From Alphaproteobacteria bacterium (GTDB lineage Bacteria > Pseudomonadota > Alphaproteobacteria > Micavibrionales > Micavibrionaceae): a stretch of 17,752 bases of DNA. The position numbers and the translations under genes were made by a program. The notes under the pieces were generated by a model, which saw only the letters and a list, made by a program, of their open reading frames with translations, did not search any database and was not told the DNA's origin. The DNA lies in the NCBI GenBank assembly GCA_030432775.1, contig JAUILO010000038.1, forward strand, positions 1-17,752, in the 5' to 3' direction. Below, piece by piece: positions 1 to 8,352 of this stretch (its first letter is position 1; every line of letters starts with the position of its first letter).

Positions 1-1589
1 TTTATTCTAACAGAGCAGAAGTAACGAGACGTGCGGTTGTTGATCTCCCCGCCGGAGCGCAAAAGGTTGTGTTTGATGATTTGCCGATTATTTTGTTTCC
101 CGATTCGCTTCGGGCAAAGGGATCGGCCAAAGCTGATGTCACATTTGGTGCTTTATCCCATAAGCGCGTGAATAGTCTTGATCTGGTCAAAGAAAAAGAG
201 AAAGAGCTGACGGAAAAACTGCAAACATTGCAAGATAAAGTCACCTATATTCAAGCCGAGCAGCAAGCGTTACAGGCAAAGAAAGAATTTCTGGATAATC
301 TTGGTAAACAAGCGCGTTTGCGCAGTGATGAGGAAATAGCCAAATTGAGCCTGAACACAGGTGAGTGGCAATCCGCATCCGATACGATCTATGGCGGCAT
401 TGTCGAGATTGAAACCAAGAAAACAGAGCTAAATATCAAGACGCGCGAGATTAATAAAGAAATGCAGCTTGTGCGTAATGAACTGGGCCAGATTAGAACC
501 GGACAGCGCAGCGCGCTTCAGGTAACTATTCCGGTTGATGTTGCTGCGCCGACACGCCTAACGGTCGAGCTTGTATATCAAGTACCGAACGCGACATGGA
601 AACCTTTATATGATGCCCGTCTTAGTACCAAAGGCACAGGTGATCTGGAGTTGGTACAATATGGCTCGGTTCGTCAAAGCACCGGTGAAGATTGGGGCGA
701 TATAGCGCTTAAATTATCTACAGCCCAGCCACAGCGAGGGGCTTCATTACCGAATTTGACAACGAAATGGGTTAATGTCTGGGAACCGGGTCGCCGCGCG
801 CCGATGGCATCTGGTCTGGCTATGAAAAAATCACAGAATTTCGCCGCTGGAGCTGCGGCTCTATACGAAGACGAAGCCAGAGAGATGGATGCCATGGCGG
901 AGGTAGCAGCGGCACCAATGGAACGTCAGGTCAACTTTCAGGCCGCGACCATTGAGACAGGCGGTTTTGTAAGTGAATATAAAATCGCAGGCCCGTCTGA
1001 TGTGAAATCTGATGGAACCGAAACCAAATTGCTGGTTGGTGCATTTGAAACAGAATCAGAATTGCAAATCCATGTACGCCCACAAATAAGCACAGAGGCG
1101 TTTCTTGTTGCCGAGACAGTGTTAAAAGGCGAAGCGCCTATATTGCCGGGACAGGTTAATTTGTTCCGTGACGGTGCATATGTTGGCCAGTCATATATCG
1201 CAATGCTTCGTCCGGGTGAAGATTACAGCCTGTTCTTTGGCGTAGATGATCAGGTCAGTGTGAAGCGCAATATTTTGATTGACGAACGCAAGGATGCTGG
1301 CGTTATAGCGCGTGATAATACGCTAGAGCGTCATCACGTTACTGAGATCAAGAACCTGCATAAAGATGCTGTGAAGCTTGTAGTGCAGGATACTGTGCCA
1401 GTAGCCCAGAACGAAAAAATCGAAGTGAAATTTATCACTGATAATACGACATCGGGCTATGCCAAGGATGTTGATGATGTCAAAGGTCTGCTGGAATGGG
1501 ATATTGATCTTGCCGCTGGCGCTGGTACGAAAGTCAATCTGGGCTGGAAAGTATCTTGGCCGAAAGATCATAGTATCTCTGGCTTGTAA
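1..1589 (+). CDS. MuiA-family protein (DUF4140/DUF4139), 5' end cut by window edge
   Basis: The frame is open from the left edge: in-frame codons from base 3 carry no stop and read NRAEVTRRAVVDLPAG, the typical DUF4140 start ('x-RAxVTR..LPAG..x-V..F..LP'). The GTG at 69 is therefore internal, and the real start lies outside the window. After this strand comes a Lys/Glu/Gln-rich coiled coil (roughly bases 170-510). The DUF4139 beta-rich region follows, with 'TRLTVELVYQVPNATWKPLYDARL' split around base 600 and a C-terminal 'LEWDIDLAAGAG...LGWKVSWPKD' ending. Homologues are named mucoidy inhibitor MuiA, but the biochemical role of the family is unknown; they are usually exported or envelope-associated. 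The signal peptide would be in the missing N-terminus. A low-complexity Ala/Met-rich insert lies near bases 800-930. The gene is convergent with the next one, with only 32 bp between the stops and no convincing terminator. Family call is firm; function is not. Confidence 0.85.
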   Translation, partial: YSNRAEVTRRAVVDLPAGAQKVVFDDLPIILFPDSLRAKGSAKADVTFGALSHKRVNSLDLVKEKEKELTEKLQTLQDKVTYIQAEQQALQAKKEFLDNLGKQARLRSDEEIAKLSLNTGEWQSASDTIYGGIVEIETKKTELNIKTREINKEMQLVRNELGQIRTGQRSALQVTIPVDVAAPTRLTVELVYQVPNATWKPLYDARLSTKGTGDLELVQYGSVRQSTGEDWGDIALKLSTAQPQRGASLPNLTTKWVNVWEPGRRAPMASGLAMKKSQNFAAGAAALYEDEAREMDAMAEVAAAPMERQVNFQAATIETGGFVSEYKIAGPSDVKSDGTETKLLVGAFETESELQIHVRPQISTEAFLVAETVLKGEAPILPGQVNLFRDGAYVGQSYIAMLRPGEDYSLFFGVDDQVSVKRNILIDERKDAGVIARDNTLERHHVTEIKNLHKDAVKLVVQDTVPVAQNEKIEVKFITDNTTSGYAKDVDDVKGLLEWDIDLAAGAGTKVNLGWKVSWPKDHSISGL

Positions 1590-1621
1590 TCAGGTGAAGG
1601 CGGAGCGCCGGTTATATTGAA

Positions 1622-2638
1622 TTAGCGCGGTTTAAAATTATTATGTGGCGGGGCTGGATTATTTTCAGGCCCGTCATTTTTATTCCCGTCATTTTCACTT
1701 GCTTCATGTGAATCTGTGATCATTGCATTAAGCTTGCTTCTTGAGGTCTCGCCAGTGGCAAGAGCCTCTATACGCTTCCGCGTTAAACCGGCCTGTGCAA
1801 GTGCGCTGAAATCAACGTCAATAAACTCACCAGTATGTTTATTGGCGATACCGCCAGCATCCATATAATCCAGCAAAATACGCGCATGGATAGCAAGCGA
1901 GCGTTCGGTAAAGGAATAGAAGGTCTTGTCCTTCCACTTCTCTTTGGGTGGCGGCTTGCCAATACCATGGCCGCTATCACTGGTGACGTTTTTGTATCCG
2001 GCCGAAAACAGCTTTGCTATTTCGTCCGGGTCGGTCACCGTCTCCCATTTTAAAGCATCCCGATAGGTCTTGCCTGAGGCCTGATTGGAATTCTCTATTT
2101 CGTTAAACAGCATTCCTGACGGCGGATTGTGCCACCATTCCTTCAGTGCGAGTGCGGCCATAATAAGCTTAGCGCTACCAAAGCCCGGAAGGTATGATAC
2201 AGCACTTCCAAACTCGCTATATTCGTGAGTGCCTTCGATGGCTTCTTGTGGCCCTTCTGCCTGTTCTTGCTCTGATCGTTTGCTTTGGCTTTTTTGCTTT
2301 TCTGCTGTCTGTTCAATGGCATCGGCGGCGTTATATTCGGGGTAATGATAGGAAAACAAGACACCTTTCACATTATCAATACTTGTGTCGTTTTCATCGC
2401 TCAGGAACGCAGCCGCGCCATTATTGATGGCTTTTTTAAAATCATCCTGTAGGCGTTTGGCTACATAACCATGTGGGTCAATGATATTTAATCTTTGCGG
2501 TGAAAAAGCCGCATTAATCCGGTCATAATCTGCGGCTTTGGAAAACTCGAGCTTAAGACGCGGTGGTGGCCTGTTGTTTTGTCCATTTGTGTTATCTTGC
2601 TCTTCAGGCTTTCTGCCGGAGGGTAGATCATTACGCAT
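1622..2638 (-). CDS. Hypothetical protein with a GNAT-like segment and disordered tails
   Basis: 338 residues. I do not recognise the family with certainty. Residues 1-28 are Asn/Pro/Arg-rich and the last 30 residues (from about 309) are Asn/Pro/His-rich, so both ends are probably disordered. Residues about 29-200 resemble a diverged GNAT acetyltransferase: 'FSKAADYDRINAAF' near 32-45 looks like the N-terminal strand/helix, and 'FNEIENSNQASGKTYRDALKWE' (178-199) resembles the GNAT C-terminal 'N..A...Y..lGw' motif. A charged Gln/Glu/Lys linker (105-137) interrupts the fold. Residues 240-300 form a separate helical part with 'LTRKRIEALATGE', which looks helix-turn-helix-like. No signal peptide or membrane span is seen. 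ATG start is preceded by GAGAGAT about 6 nt upstream. It lies 55 bp downstream of the acyl-CoA ligase on the same strand, so co-transcription is plausible. Catalytic activity is unproven. Confidence 0.75.
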   Translation of the reverse strand: MRNDLPSGRKPEEQDNTNGQNNRPPPRLKLEFSKAADYDRINAAFSPQRLNIIDPHGYVAKRLQDDFKKAINNGAAAFLSDENDTSIDNVKGVLFSYHYPEYNAADAIEQTAEKQKSQSKRSEQEQAEGPQEAIEGTHEYSEFGSAVSYLPGFGSAKLIMAALALKEWWHNPPSGMLFNEIENSNQASGKTYRDALKWETVTDPDEIAKLFSAGYKNVTSDSGHGIGKPPPKEKWKDKTFYSFTERSLAIHARILLDYMDAGGIANKHTGEFIDVDFSALAQAGLTRKRIEALATGETSRSKLNAMITDSHEASENDGNKNDGPENNPAPPHNNFKPR

Positions 2639-2693
2639 TCAATATCTCTCTGTACCTGTGTGTACGTATTTTTTATCGTTATATTTCATGCGC

Positions 2694-4391
2694 TTATGCT
2701 GCTTGTGTTTTATCTATTTTGCTTTTTGCTATCTGCGTTGCGCGCTCTTCGCTTGAAGGCATTAAAATGCTTTTTGTTCTTTCGCGCAGAGCAAATTTCT
2801 GGATTTTTCCGGTTGATGTCTTTTCAATGGGTCCAAAAATCACACTCTTTGGAATTTTGTATCCGGCCATATGCGTACGGCAGAAATCAATGATCTCTTC
2901 TGTGGTTGTGCCTTGTGCATCCTGTTTTAATTCGATAAAAGCGCATGGCGTTTCGCCCCATTTGTCGCAATGCTTTGCAACAACGGCAGCTTCTAGAACG
3001 GCCGGATGACGATATAAGACGCTTTCTACCTCCAGTGAGGATATGTTTTCACCGCCTGAAATGATGATATCTTTCAGACGGTCTTTAACTTCGATATGGC
3101 CATTAGGATGCCGTACGCATAAATCGCCGGTATGATACCAGCCACCAGCGAAGGTTTTATCGGTTGTTTGCGGGTTTTTAAGGTAACCGCTCATGATAAC
3201 ATTGCCGCGCATCAGGCATTCACCAATGGTTTTCCCATCCCATGGCAATTCTTCACAGCTATCGGGATCGGCAATAATCATATCCTCCAGAACAGGCGAG
3301 CGTACGCCTTGGCGGGCTTTGAGAACAGAGCGTTCCTCCTCATCCATCATATCCCATTCTTCGTTCCATTCGCATGACATACAAGGTCCGTAGGCTTCGG
3401 TCGCGCCGTAAACATGCGTTGCGGCAAATCCTTGTGCTTCCATCGATTTTAAAACAGCCGCTGGCGGTGCCGAGCCTGCAATCATAACCTGAATGGTGCG
3501 CTCATAGGTTCTTTTTACATTGGCAGGCGCATGGATTATCGTATTGACCACAATAGGCGCGGCTGAAAGATGCGTTACATTATGTTCTTCGATAAGGTCA
3601 TATATTTTGGCAGCATCAACCTTGCGTAAACATATATGTGTGCCGCCCATAAGGGTGATCGTCCAATGAAAACACCAGCCGCCAGCGTGGAACGCTGGTA
3701 ATGTCCAAAGATACACCGGGTGGCGCTGCATATTCCATGTATAGACATTGCCGAATGAATTCAGATATGCGCCGCGGTGATGATAGACAACGCCTTTCGG
3801 GTCACCAGTTGTGCCGGATGTGTAATGCAGCGCGATAGGCTCCCATTCATCGTCCGGATATGACCATTTGAAATCGGCACGACCTTCACACAGGAAATCT
3901 TCGTATTCAATTTCGCCAATACATTCTTCATCGCCGTCATAGGCGGGATCATCAATATCAACGACTATAGGTTTTTGGCCTTTCATGCGGGTCAATGCAT
4001 CTTGTATTTTGGGTGCAAATTGTCGATCGACAAAGATGATCTTGGTTTCTGAATGATCCAGCATGAAGGCAAGGGCGGCGCTATCAAGTCGTGTATTTAA
4101 GGCATTCAGCACGGCTTTTGCCATAGGTACACCGAAATACATCTCGATATGCGCAGGTACATTCGCGGCAATAATCGCGACAGTATCGTGTTTTTGAACA
4201 CCGCGTTTTTGAATGGCATCGGCAAGTTGGCGGCAGCGTGCATAGGTTTGCTGCCATGTAAATTTCTGTGTTTCGTGAATGATGGATATACGATCCGGAT
4301 AAACGGTTGCGGCATGTTCGAGAAAGCCAATAGGCGTAAGCGCAACGTGGTTGGCCTGGTTTTTATCCAGACCCGCATTATAAATAGACAT
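2694..4391 (-). CDS. AMP-forming fatty-acyl-CoA ligase (ANL superfamily)
   Basis: 565 residues, full length for the family. It should activate a carboxylic acid with ATP to an acyl-adenylate and transfer it to CoA in the cytoplasm. Visible motifs in order: P-loop YTSGTTGDPKG (190-200), GATEAYG (329-335), YHTGDL (419-424), the hinge KDRLKDII (436-443), and the C-terminal catalytic lysine in KTSTGKIQK (Lys529). The N-terminus (SIYNAGLDKNQANHVALTP) is characteristic of the medium/long-chain ligase subfamily that also contains DmdB methylmercaptopropionyl-CoA ligases and plant AAE enzymes, so the substrate cannot be fixed; a medium-chain or short aromatic/thio acid is possible. ATG is preceded by AGGGAG with good spacing. 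No beta-oxidation partner is nearby. A GCCAA-N7-TTGGC inverted repeat sits in the leader and could be an operator. A 55-bp gap links it to the hypothetical gene downstream. Confidence 0.92.
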   Translation of the reverse strand: MSIYNAGLDKNQANHVALTPIGFLEHAATVYPDRISIIHETQKFTWQQTYARCRQLADAIQKRGVQKHDTVAIIAANVPAHIEMYFGVPMAKAVLNALNTRLDSAALAFMLDHSETKIIFVDRQFAPKIQDALTRMKGQKPIVVDIDDPAYDGDEECIGEIEYEDFLCEGRADFKWSYPDDEWEPIALHYTSGTTGDPKGVVYHHRGAYLNSFGNVYTWNMQRHPVYLWTLPAFHAGGWCFHWTITLMGGTHICLRKVDAAKIYDLIEEHNVTHLSAAPIVVNTIIHAPANVKRTYERTIQVMIAGSAPPAAVLKSMEAQGFAATHVYGATEAYGPCMSCEWNEEWDMMDEEERSVLKARQGVRSPVLEDMIIADPDSCEELPWDGKTIGECLMRGNVIMSGYLKNPQTTDKTFAGGWYHTGDLCVRHPNGHIEVKDRLKDIIISGGENISSLEVESVLYRHPAVLEAAVVAKHCDKWGETPCAFIELKQDAQGTTTEEIIDFCRTHMAGYKIPKSVIFGPIEKTSTGKIQKFALRERTKSILMPSSEERATQIAKSKIDKTQAA

Positions 4392-4412
4392 TCATTATCT
4401 CCCTGTAATATT

Positions 4413-4429
4413 GCCAAATTTGAATTGGC
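4413..4429. promoter_or_regulatory. Inverted repeat in acyl-CoA ligase leader (possible operator)
   Basis: GCCAA-ATTTGAA-TTGGC is a 5+5 bp inverted repeat 22-38 nt upstream of the ligase ATG, between an AT-rich stretch that could hold the promoter and the ribosome binding site. Its position and dyad symmetry fit an operator for a dimeric repressor such as a TetR/FadR-type regulator, but no regulator gene is adjacent. It could equally be a short leader hairpin. The rest of the 165-bp gap to divL shows no clear terminator. Confidence 0.25.
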
Positions 4430-4556
4430 TTATATTTTTTATGCTTATATTAGAGCGAAGGAACGCCTGCGTATCAAATGGTTTTTAGGCTGCACCGCAA
4501 TAGATATCGCAGTGATGGTGCCTGTAATGAACAGTTATCCGGTCAGGTAAAAAGCG

Positions 4557-6938
4557 TTAGGTTTTTGCTTTGGTCGTTTTTGTTTTTTTGCTGGCATCTT
4601 CATCATTCTGCCCTGCGAGATCAGCAGAAACAGGGATAGCAGCAGGGGCAGAAACCGGAAGTGTCACGGTGACGCTTGTTCCTGTGCTATGCTCGCTTTC
4701 AAGCGTGATATTGCCGTGATGAAGGTTGATAATATTCTTCACAAGAGACAGACCAAGCCCTGCGCTTGTCCGCAGGCTATCCTTGGCGCGTTCAAATGGC
4801 GAGAAGATACGTTTTTGGTCTTCTTCGGAAATGCCTGTACCGTTATCAATAACGTATAAGAACGCAGTATCGCTCTTTTGTTCGGTCTTGATGATTATTT
4901 TACCGCCAGCCGGTGTATGGGTGATTGCATTTCGAATCAGATTGATCAAAATTTGTTTCAAACGTCTTTGGTCAGCCTCAATCTGTATTTCCTCGGTGCA
5001 TAGATCAAGCGTAAATTCGATATCTTCCTTCCGTGCCCAGTCGCGAACAAGATCAAACATTGATTGAATAGTGTCGTTGAGTGAAATTGTACGTAATTGC
5101 AATTCAAGCGTACCGGCCTCAATACTGGTAAGGTCTAGAATATCATCAATAAGATGGATAAGCTTTTGTCCGGCTTCTTGAATACCGTCCGTATATTCTT
5201 TTTGTTTTTTATTAAGGTTGCCAAAATATTCCTGCGCCAGAATTTCGGCAAAGCCCATAATCGCATTAAGCGGCGTACGGAGCTGATAAGACACATTGGA
5301 CAGGAAGTCCGCTTTGATCTGGTCTGCGGCCTGTAGGGCGGCATTTCGCTCACGCAGGGCGTTTTCAACATGAACTGTGTCGGTCACATCAACCTGCGTG
5401 ACCAAAACACGGCCATCGGGAAGCGGCATGGTGCTGAATTCGATCAGATGATCACCGGCCAAAGTAATTCGTCCATCGCGCGGGGTGCGGTTCAGGCTTT
5501 GGGTTAATAGCTCTTCTTTGACGCTTTCCCATTCGGATTCATCGACCCTGGCTTTCATTTTTTCGATAATTTTTGTGACATGCGGTTCGCCGTCCAGTGT
5601 TTCTGGCGCTAAGTTCCACAGATTTGCAAAAGCCGGATTCCATAGTTTTATACGTCCATCACCGCCATACACGACCACGCCTTCGCGTAAATTATCCAGC
5701 GTTTCTTTTTGCACGGCAATCAGGGTGTTATACGAAGATTCAAGTTCAAGGCGACTTGTAACATCTTCGAAAATCATCATTAATCCACCCATAGAGTGGG
5801 GAACGAATAACATGCGAAGCGCCGTGCCATCGGGCAAGTAAAGCATTTCTTCATATGGATCGATAAGCGAGGTAAACATGTTCAGCCAGCTTTGCTTGAA
5901 GCTTCTGAAATCGGCTTGTTCTGGTAATCTGCGGGTCTCGCGTAAATTTTCCATCAAATCACCAAGTTTTGGTGATTTATTCAAATAGCTTTCCTCGATT
6001 TGCCAAAGCTGGCTAAAGGCCGAGTTGTAAAATTCGAGCTTTTGATCGACATTGAAAATAACGACGGCTGCGGCGAGTTGCTCTAGAAGCTCTTTATGCG
6101 CGCTGACGTTGCGGATATGCTCTTCCTGCATTTCTTCTTCGCGGGTAATGTCTTTTAAAATACCGAGCGTATATTGCCCGCCCAGTGTCACGGTTTCCTT
6201 AACACAGACCAGCTGTCTTTTTCCGCCCAGAATGGCATGGCCGAGTGATGTCTGGCTTTCTTTTGTATCAAGGGCTTCGCGCGCCAGTTCCTTGCCTAGT
6301 TTTTTAGTGGTGGTTGCTACATTACCCGATGGTCTTTTCATGGGGCGCAGTAATATTTCCTGTTTATCGGCAATGACGCTGGCCGGGGTGCTATCAAGTA
6401 AGCTGGCATATGATTTATTACACCAGACGATCTCGCCATCTTCATCGCGTAACCAAACGGCCTCGGGAAGTTGATCCAGCGCAGATTGCAGGCGCGTTCT
6501 ATGCAGTTCGCTATCTTCGTATTTGCGGGCGTTTTCATCAGATCGGTTTTTGACATCGCTGATGTCGCGAATCCATAAAATATCATAGGTCAGGCTTTGA
6601 TCGCGATCTTGCCCGATTGTGCCGGACATGCGCAGTGTTTTGTTTGTGCTGGCTGTGCGGACATCAATCTCAAACGGTTCTTTTTTGTCCTGAAGACGCA
6701 TGAACAGCCCTTCGAGAACTGCCGCATCTGCAGGACTAAGAGTTCCTTCGATATCGGTGATATTTTCGATCTCGTTTAAATCAAGCAAGTTTGCAAAGCC
6801 GGGGCTATAGGCGATGCTGCCATCATTCATCCAGCCGCAATATTCCTCCGGCACAGCCTTCAGGAATGCCTCAAGGCGGGCTTTTTCAATTTCGGTTTCA
6901 CGTGATGTGAAGAGTTTGAGGAAGTTTTTTCCGAACAT
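4557..6938 (-). CDS. divL: DivL-type multi-PAS sensor kinase with Tyr in place of the phospho-acceptor His
   Basis: 793 residues. Four PAS-like modules are visible at about 24-128, 145-265, 283-395 and 404-520, the last three ending in 'ILKDIT', 'IFEDVT' and 'TQVDVT'. The dimerisation helix reads FLSNVSYQLRTPLNAIMGF: the usual SHELRTP histidine is Tyr551 (codon TAT at 5286-5288). The ATPase domain is intact: N-box with Asn670, DNGTGI (698-703), FSPFERA (712-718), GLGLS (727-731). This is the signature of Caulobacter DivL (Tyr550, 769 aa). There it binds DivK~P and controls CckA, and so CtrA activity, rather than acting as a normal histidine kinase. Unlike Caulobacter DivL, no N-terminal membrane helix is seen. 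The C-terminus is a Lys/Thr-rich tail. ATG start has a weak ribosome binding site. It lies downstream of purU/ahcY, consistent with ahcY-divL proximity in other alphaproteobacteria. Orthology is inferred from architecture plus Tyr551. Confidence 0.85.
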   Translation of the reverse strand: MFGKNFLKLFTSRETEIEKARLEAFLKAVPEEYCGWMNDGSIAYSPGFANLLDLNEIENITDIEGTLSPADAAVLEGLFMRLQDKKEPFEIDVRTASTNKTLRMSGTIGQDRDQSLTYDILWIRDISDVKNRSDENARKYEDSELHRTRLQSALDQLPEAVWLRDEDGEIVWCNKSYASLLDSTPASVIADKQEILLRPMKRPSGNVATTTKKLGKELAREALDTKESQTSLGHAILGGKRQLVCVKETVTLGGQYTLGILKDITREEEMQEEHIRNVSAHKELLEQLAAAVVIFNVDQKLEFYNSAFSQLWQIEESYLNKSPKLGDLMENLRETRRLPEQADFRSFKQSWLNMFTSLIDPYEEMLYLPDGTALRMLFVPHSMGGLMMIFEDVTSRLELESSYNTLIAVQKETLDNLREGVVVYGGDGRIKLWNPAFANLWNLAPETLDGEPHVTKIIEKMKARVDESEWESVKEELLTQSLNRTPRDGRITLAGDHLIEFSTMPLPDGRVLVTQVDVTDTVHVENALRERNAALQAADQIKADFLSNVSYQLRTPLNAIMGFAEILAQEYFGNLNKKQKEYTDGIQEAGQKLIHLIDDILDLTSIEAGTLELQLRTISLNDTIQSMFDLVRDWARKEDIEFTLDLCTEEIQIEADQRRLKQILINLIRNAITHTPAGGKIIIKTEQKSDTAFLYVIDNGTGISEEDQKRIFSPFERAKDSLRTSAGLGLSLVKNIINLHHGNITLESEHSTGTSVTVTLPVSAPAAIPVSADLAGQNDEDASKKTKTTKAKT

Positions 6939-7069
6939 ATTGAATACTATAATTCATTCTGTCTTCTGTAACATTATAAATGTGAAGAGAATGAAGCTGG
7001 CACAGGATAAATAAATTACGACAGAAAAAATCTGTAAAATTTATCAAGAGGCACTTCAGAGAGAAATTC

Positions 7070-7120
7070 AGATAAAAACTCAAGGGACGACCCGTTATAT
7101 GGTTGCCGGATTCGTCCCTT
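7070..7120 (-). terminator. Rho-independent terminator of the entericidin gene
   Basis: A perfect 9-bp stem pairs 7082-7090 (aagggacga) with 7112-7120 (tcgtccctt) around a 21-nt loop. Read on the - strand it is followed by gagttttt, a short U-tract. It lies about 50 nt past the stop of the small lipoprotein gene and separates it from divL. A second dyad, ggagaa-g-ttctcc, sits just upstream on the same transcript (7127-7139). The long loop makes strength uncertain. Confidence 0.6.
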
Positions 7121-7171
7121 ATAAAATGGAGAAGTTCTCCGCTTGAATTGCGTTCAGTAAGGCGAATTGCC

Positions 7172-7303
7172 CTAGAACGTATCCTGAATTTTCTGACCTG
7201 CTTTTTCGATATCCTGGCCAGCGCCGTTAAATGTGCTTGAACAGGCAGCAAGAGATAGTGTCATTACGATAAGTGTTGCTAGCGTAAGAATGCTCTTTGT
7301 CAT
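7172..7303 (-). CDS. Entericidin A/B-family small lipoprotein
   Basis: A 43-residue protein: ATG at 7303, TAG at 7172-7174. Residues 1-20 form a lipoprotein signal peptide (Lys3, then a hydrophobic core) ending in lipobox LAAC, with lipidated Cys21 followed by Ser, which in Gram-negative bacteria favours the outer membrane. The mature part STFNGAGQDIEKAGQKIQD carries the entericidin pattern 'G.G.DI...G..I'. In E. coli EcnA/EcnB are a small lipoprotein antidote/toxin pair; most alphaproteobacteria carry a single copy of unclear role. GAGGAA lies 8 nt before the ATG, a good ribosome binding site. It is 80 bp downstream of purU and followed by a hairpin terminator, so it is probably a separate or tail-end transcript. 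Identification rests on length, lipobox and motif; function is uncertain. Confidence 0.88.
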   Translation of the reverse strand: MTKSILTLATLIVMTLSLAACSSTFNGAGQDIEKAGQKIQDTF

Positions 7304-7383
7304 GGTGGTATTCCTCAATTGGTCGATTGGTATTTTGTCTGAATATTACAAAATATCCTGTAATTTATAAAACGCTATATAGA

Positions 7384-8238
7384 TTACAAAATGATTGTAC
7401 GGTTGTCATGAAGGAAAATACGTCTTTCCGTATAATATTGCGTTGCGCGTGCCAAAACCTGTGATTCTGTATCGCGTCCCAAGACCTGCATTTTTTCTGG
7501 AACCATTGCATGATCTACGCGGGCGGTTTGCTGTTCGATAATAGGCCCTTCATCAAGATCTGGCGTAACAAAATGTGCGGTTGCGCCAATAATCTTCACG
7601 CCGCGCTGATACGCTTGATTGTATGGGCGTGCGCCTTTGAAGCCGGGCAGGAATGAATGATGGATATTAATAATGCGTCCTGGATAGTGTGAACAGAAAC
7701 TATCAGATAATACCTGCATATAGCGCGCCAGAATAATAAGCTCTGTCTGGGTTTGTGTTACAATATCGGCTAGCGCGCTTTCTTGTTCTGCTTTGTTCTC
7801 TTTGGTAATAGGCAAATGCTTGAAAGGGATGCCGCGATCATCGGCAAAGGGTTTTAAATCTTCGTGGTTGGAGACTATCGTCGTAATTTCGATCGGTAAT
7901 TGTCCTGTACGCCAGCGATATAGTAAGTCATTCAGACAGTGATCATGTTTTGAAACCATGATGAGAACTTTTGGTTTTTCGCCTGGTGGGTGAACAGACC
8001 ATGTCATGTCAAAATGGTCGGCGATAACGGCAAAATCTTTTTGAAAGCGATCGGCGTCCTTTTGGTCATCGCTTAGGATGCTGAATATAATGCGCATGAA
8101 AAAGCGGCCGGATAATTTATCGCTAAACTGCGCGGCATCTTCGATATTGCAATCATTTTTTTGCAGGCAATTGGCAACGGCGGCCACCAGACCCGGTTGA
8201 TCCGGGCAACTAACGCGTAAGATGTATTCTTCTGACAT
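7384..8238 (-). CDS. purU: Formyltetrahydrofolate deformylase
   Basis: 284 residues, normal length. It hydrolyses 10-formyl-tetrahydrofolate to formate and tetrahydrofolate, balancing one-carbon folate pools. Residues 1-80 are an ACT domain (start YILRVSCPDQPGLVAAVANCL), the regulatory module that in E. coli PurU senses methionine and glycine. Residues about 88-284 are the formyltransferase-like catalytic domain, with the Asn-His-Asp triad visible as Asn191 and His193 in NIHHSFLPGF and Asp229 in TPDLDEGPI. The ATG start has only a weak ribosome binding site (AGAGA). It follows ahcY on the same strand after 172 bp containing a strong hairpin. AhcY and PurU both act around the methionine/one-carbon cycle, so the pairing makes metabolic sense. 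The leader has an imperfect AGCAG...CTGCT dyad at 8268-8287. No odd residues were seen. Confidence 0.95.
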   Translation of the reverse strand: MSEEYILRVSCPDQPGLVAAVANCLQKNDCNIEDAAQFSDKLSGRFFMRIIFSILSDDQKDADRFQKDFAVIADHFDMTWSVHPPGEKPKVLIMVSKHDHCLNDLLYRWRTGQLPIEITTIVSNHEDLKPFADDRGIPFKHLPITKENKAEQESALADIVTQTQTELIILARYMQVLSDSFCSHYPGRIINIHHSFLPGFKGARPYNQAYQRGVKIIGATAHFVTPDLDEGPIIEQQTARVDHAMVPEKMQVLGRDTESQVLARATQYYTERRIFLHDNRTIIL

Positions 8239-8352
8239 GTGTAATTTCTCTTGGTATTCGAAAGGATAGCAGTGCTTTAACGCTGCTTTTGATATGAAAT
8301 ACTATAGGGAATAGGGAGATTTGTCGATTTGATAGTGATGCAGGATCGGTCG

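Noticed and set aside
69..71. GTG at 69 as the start of the MuiA-family gene
   Set aside because: In-frame codons upstream encode the conserved DUF4140 opening and no stop is found to the window edge.
1590..1621. GGCG-gag-CGCC hairpin between convergent genes as a terminator
   Set aside because: Stem of only 4 bp and no T-run on either strand.
4149..4550. 133-codon + strand ORF overlapping the acyl-CoA ligase start
   Set aside because: Antisense shadow of a well supported gene; no family features or ribosome binding site.
6898..7251. 117-codon - strand ORF across the divL start and the entericidin gene
   Set aside because: It is in a different frame from both the lipoprotein with clear lipobox and divL, and runs through the terminator hairpin.
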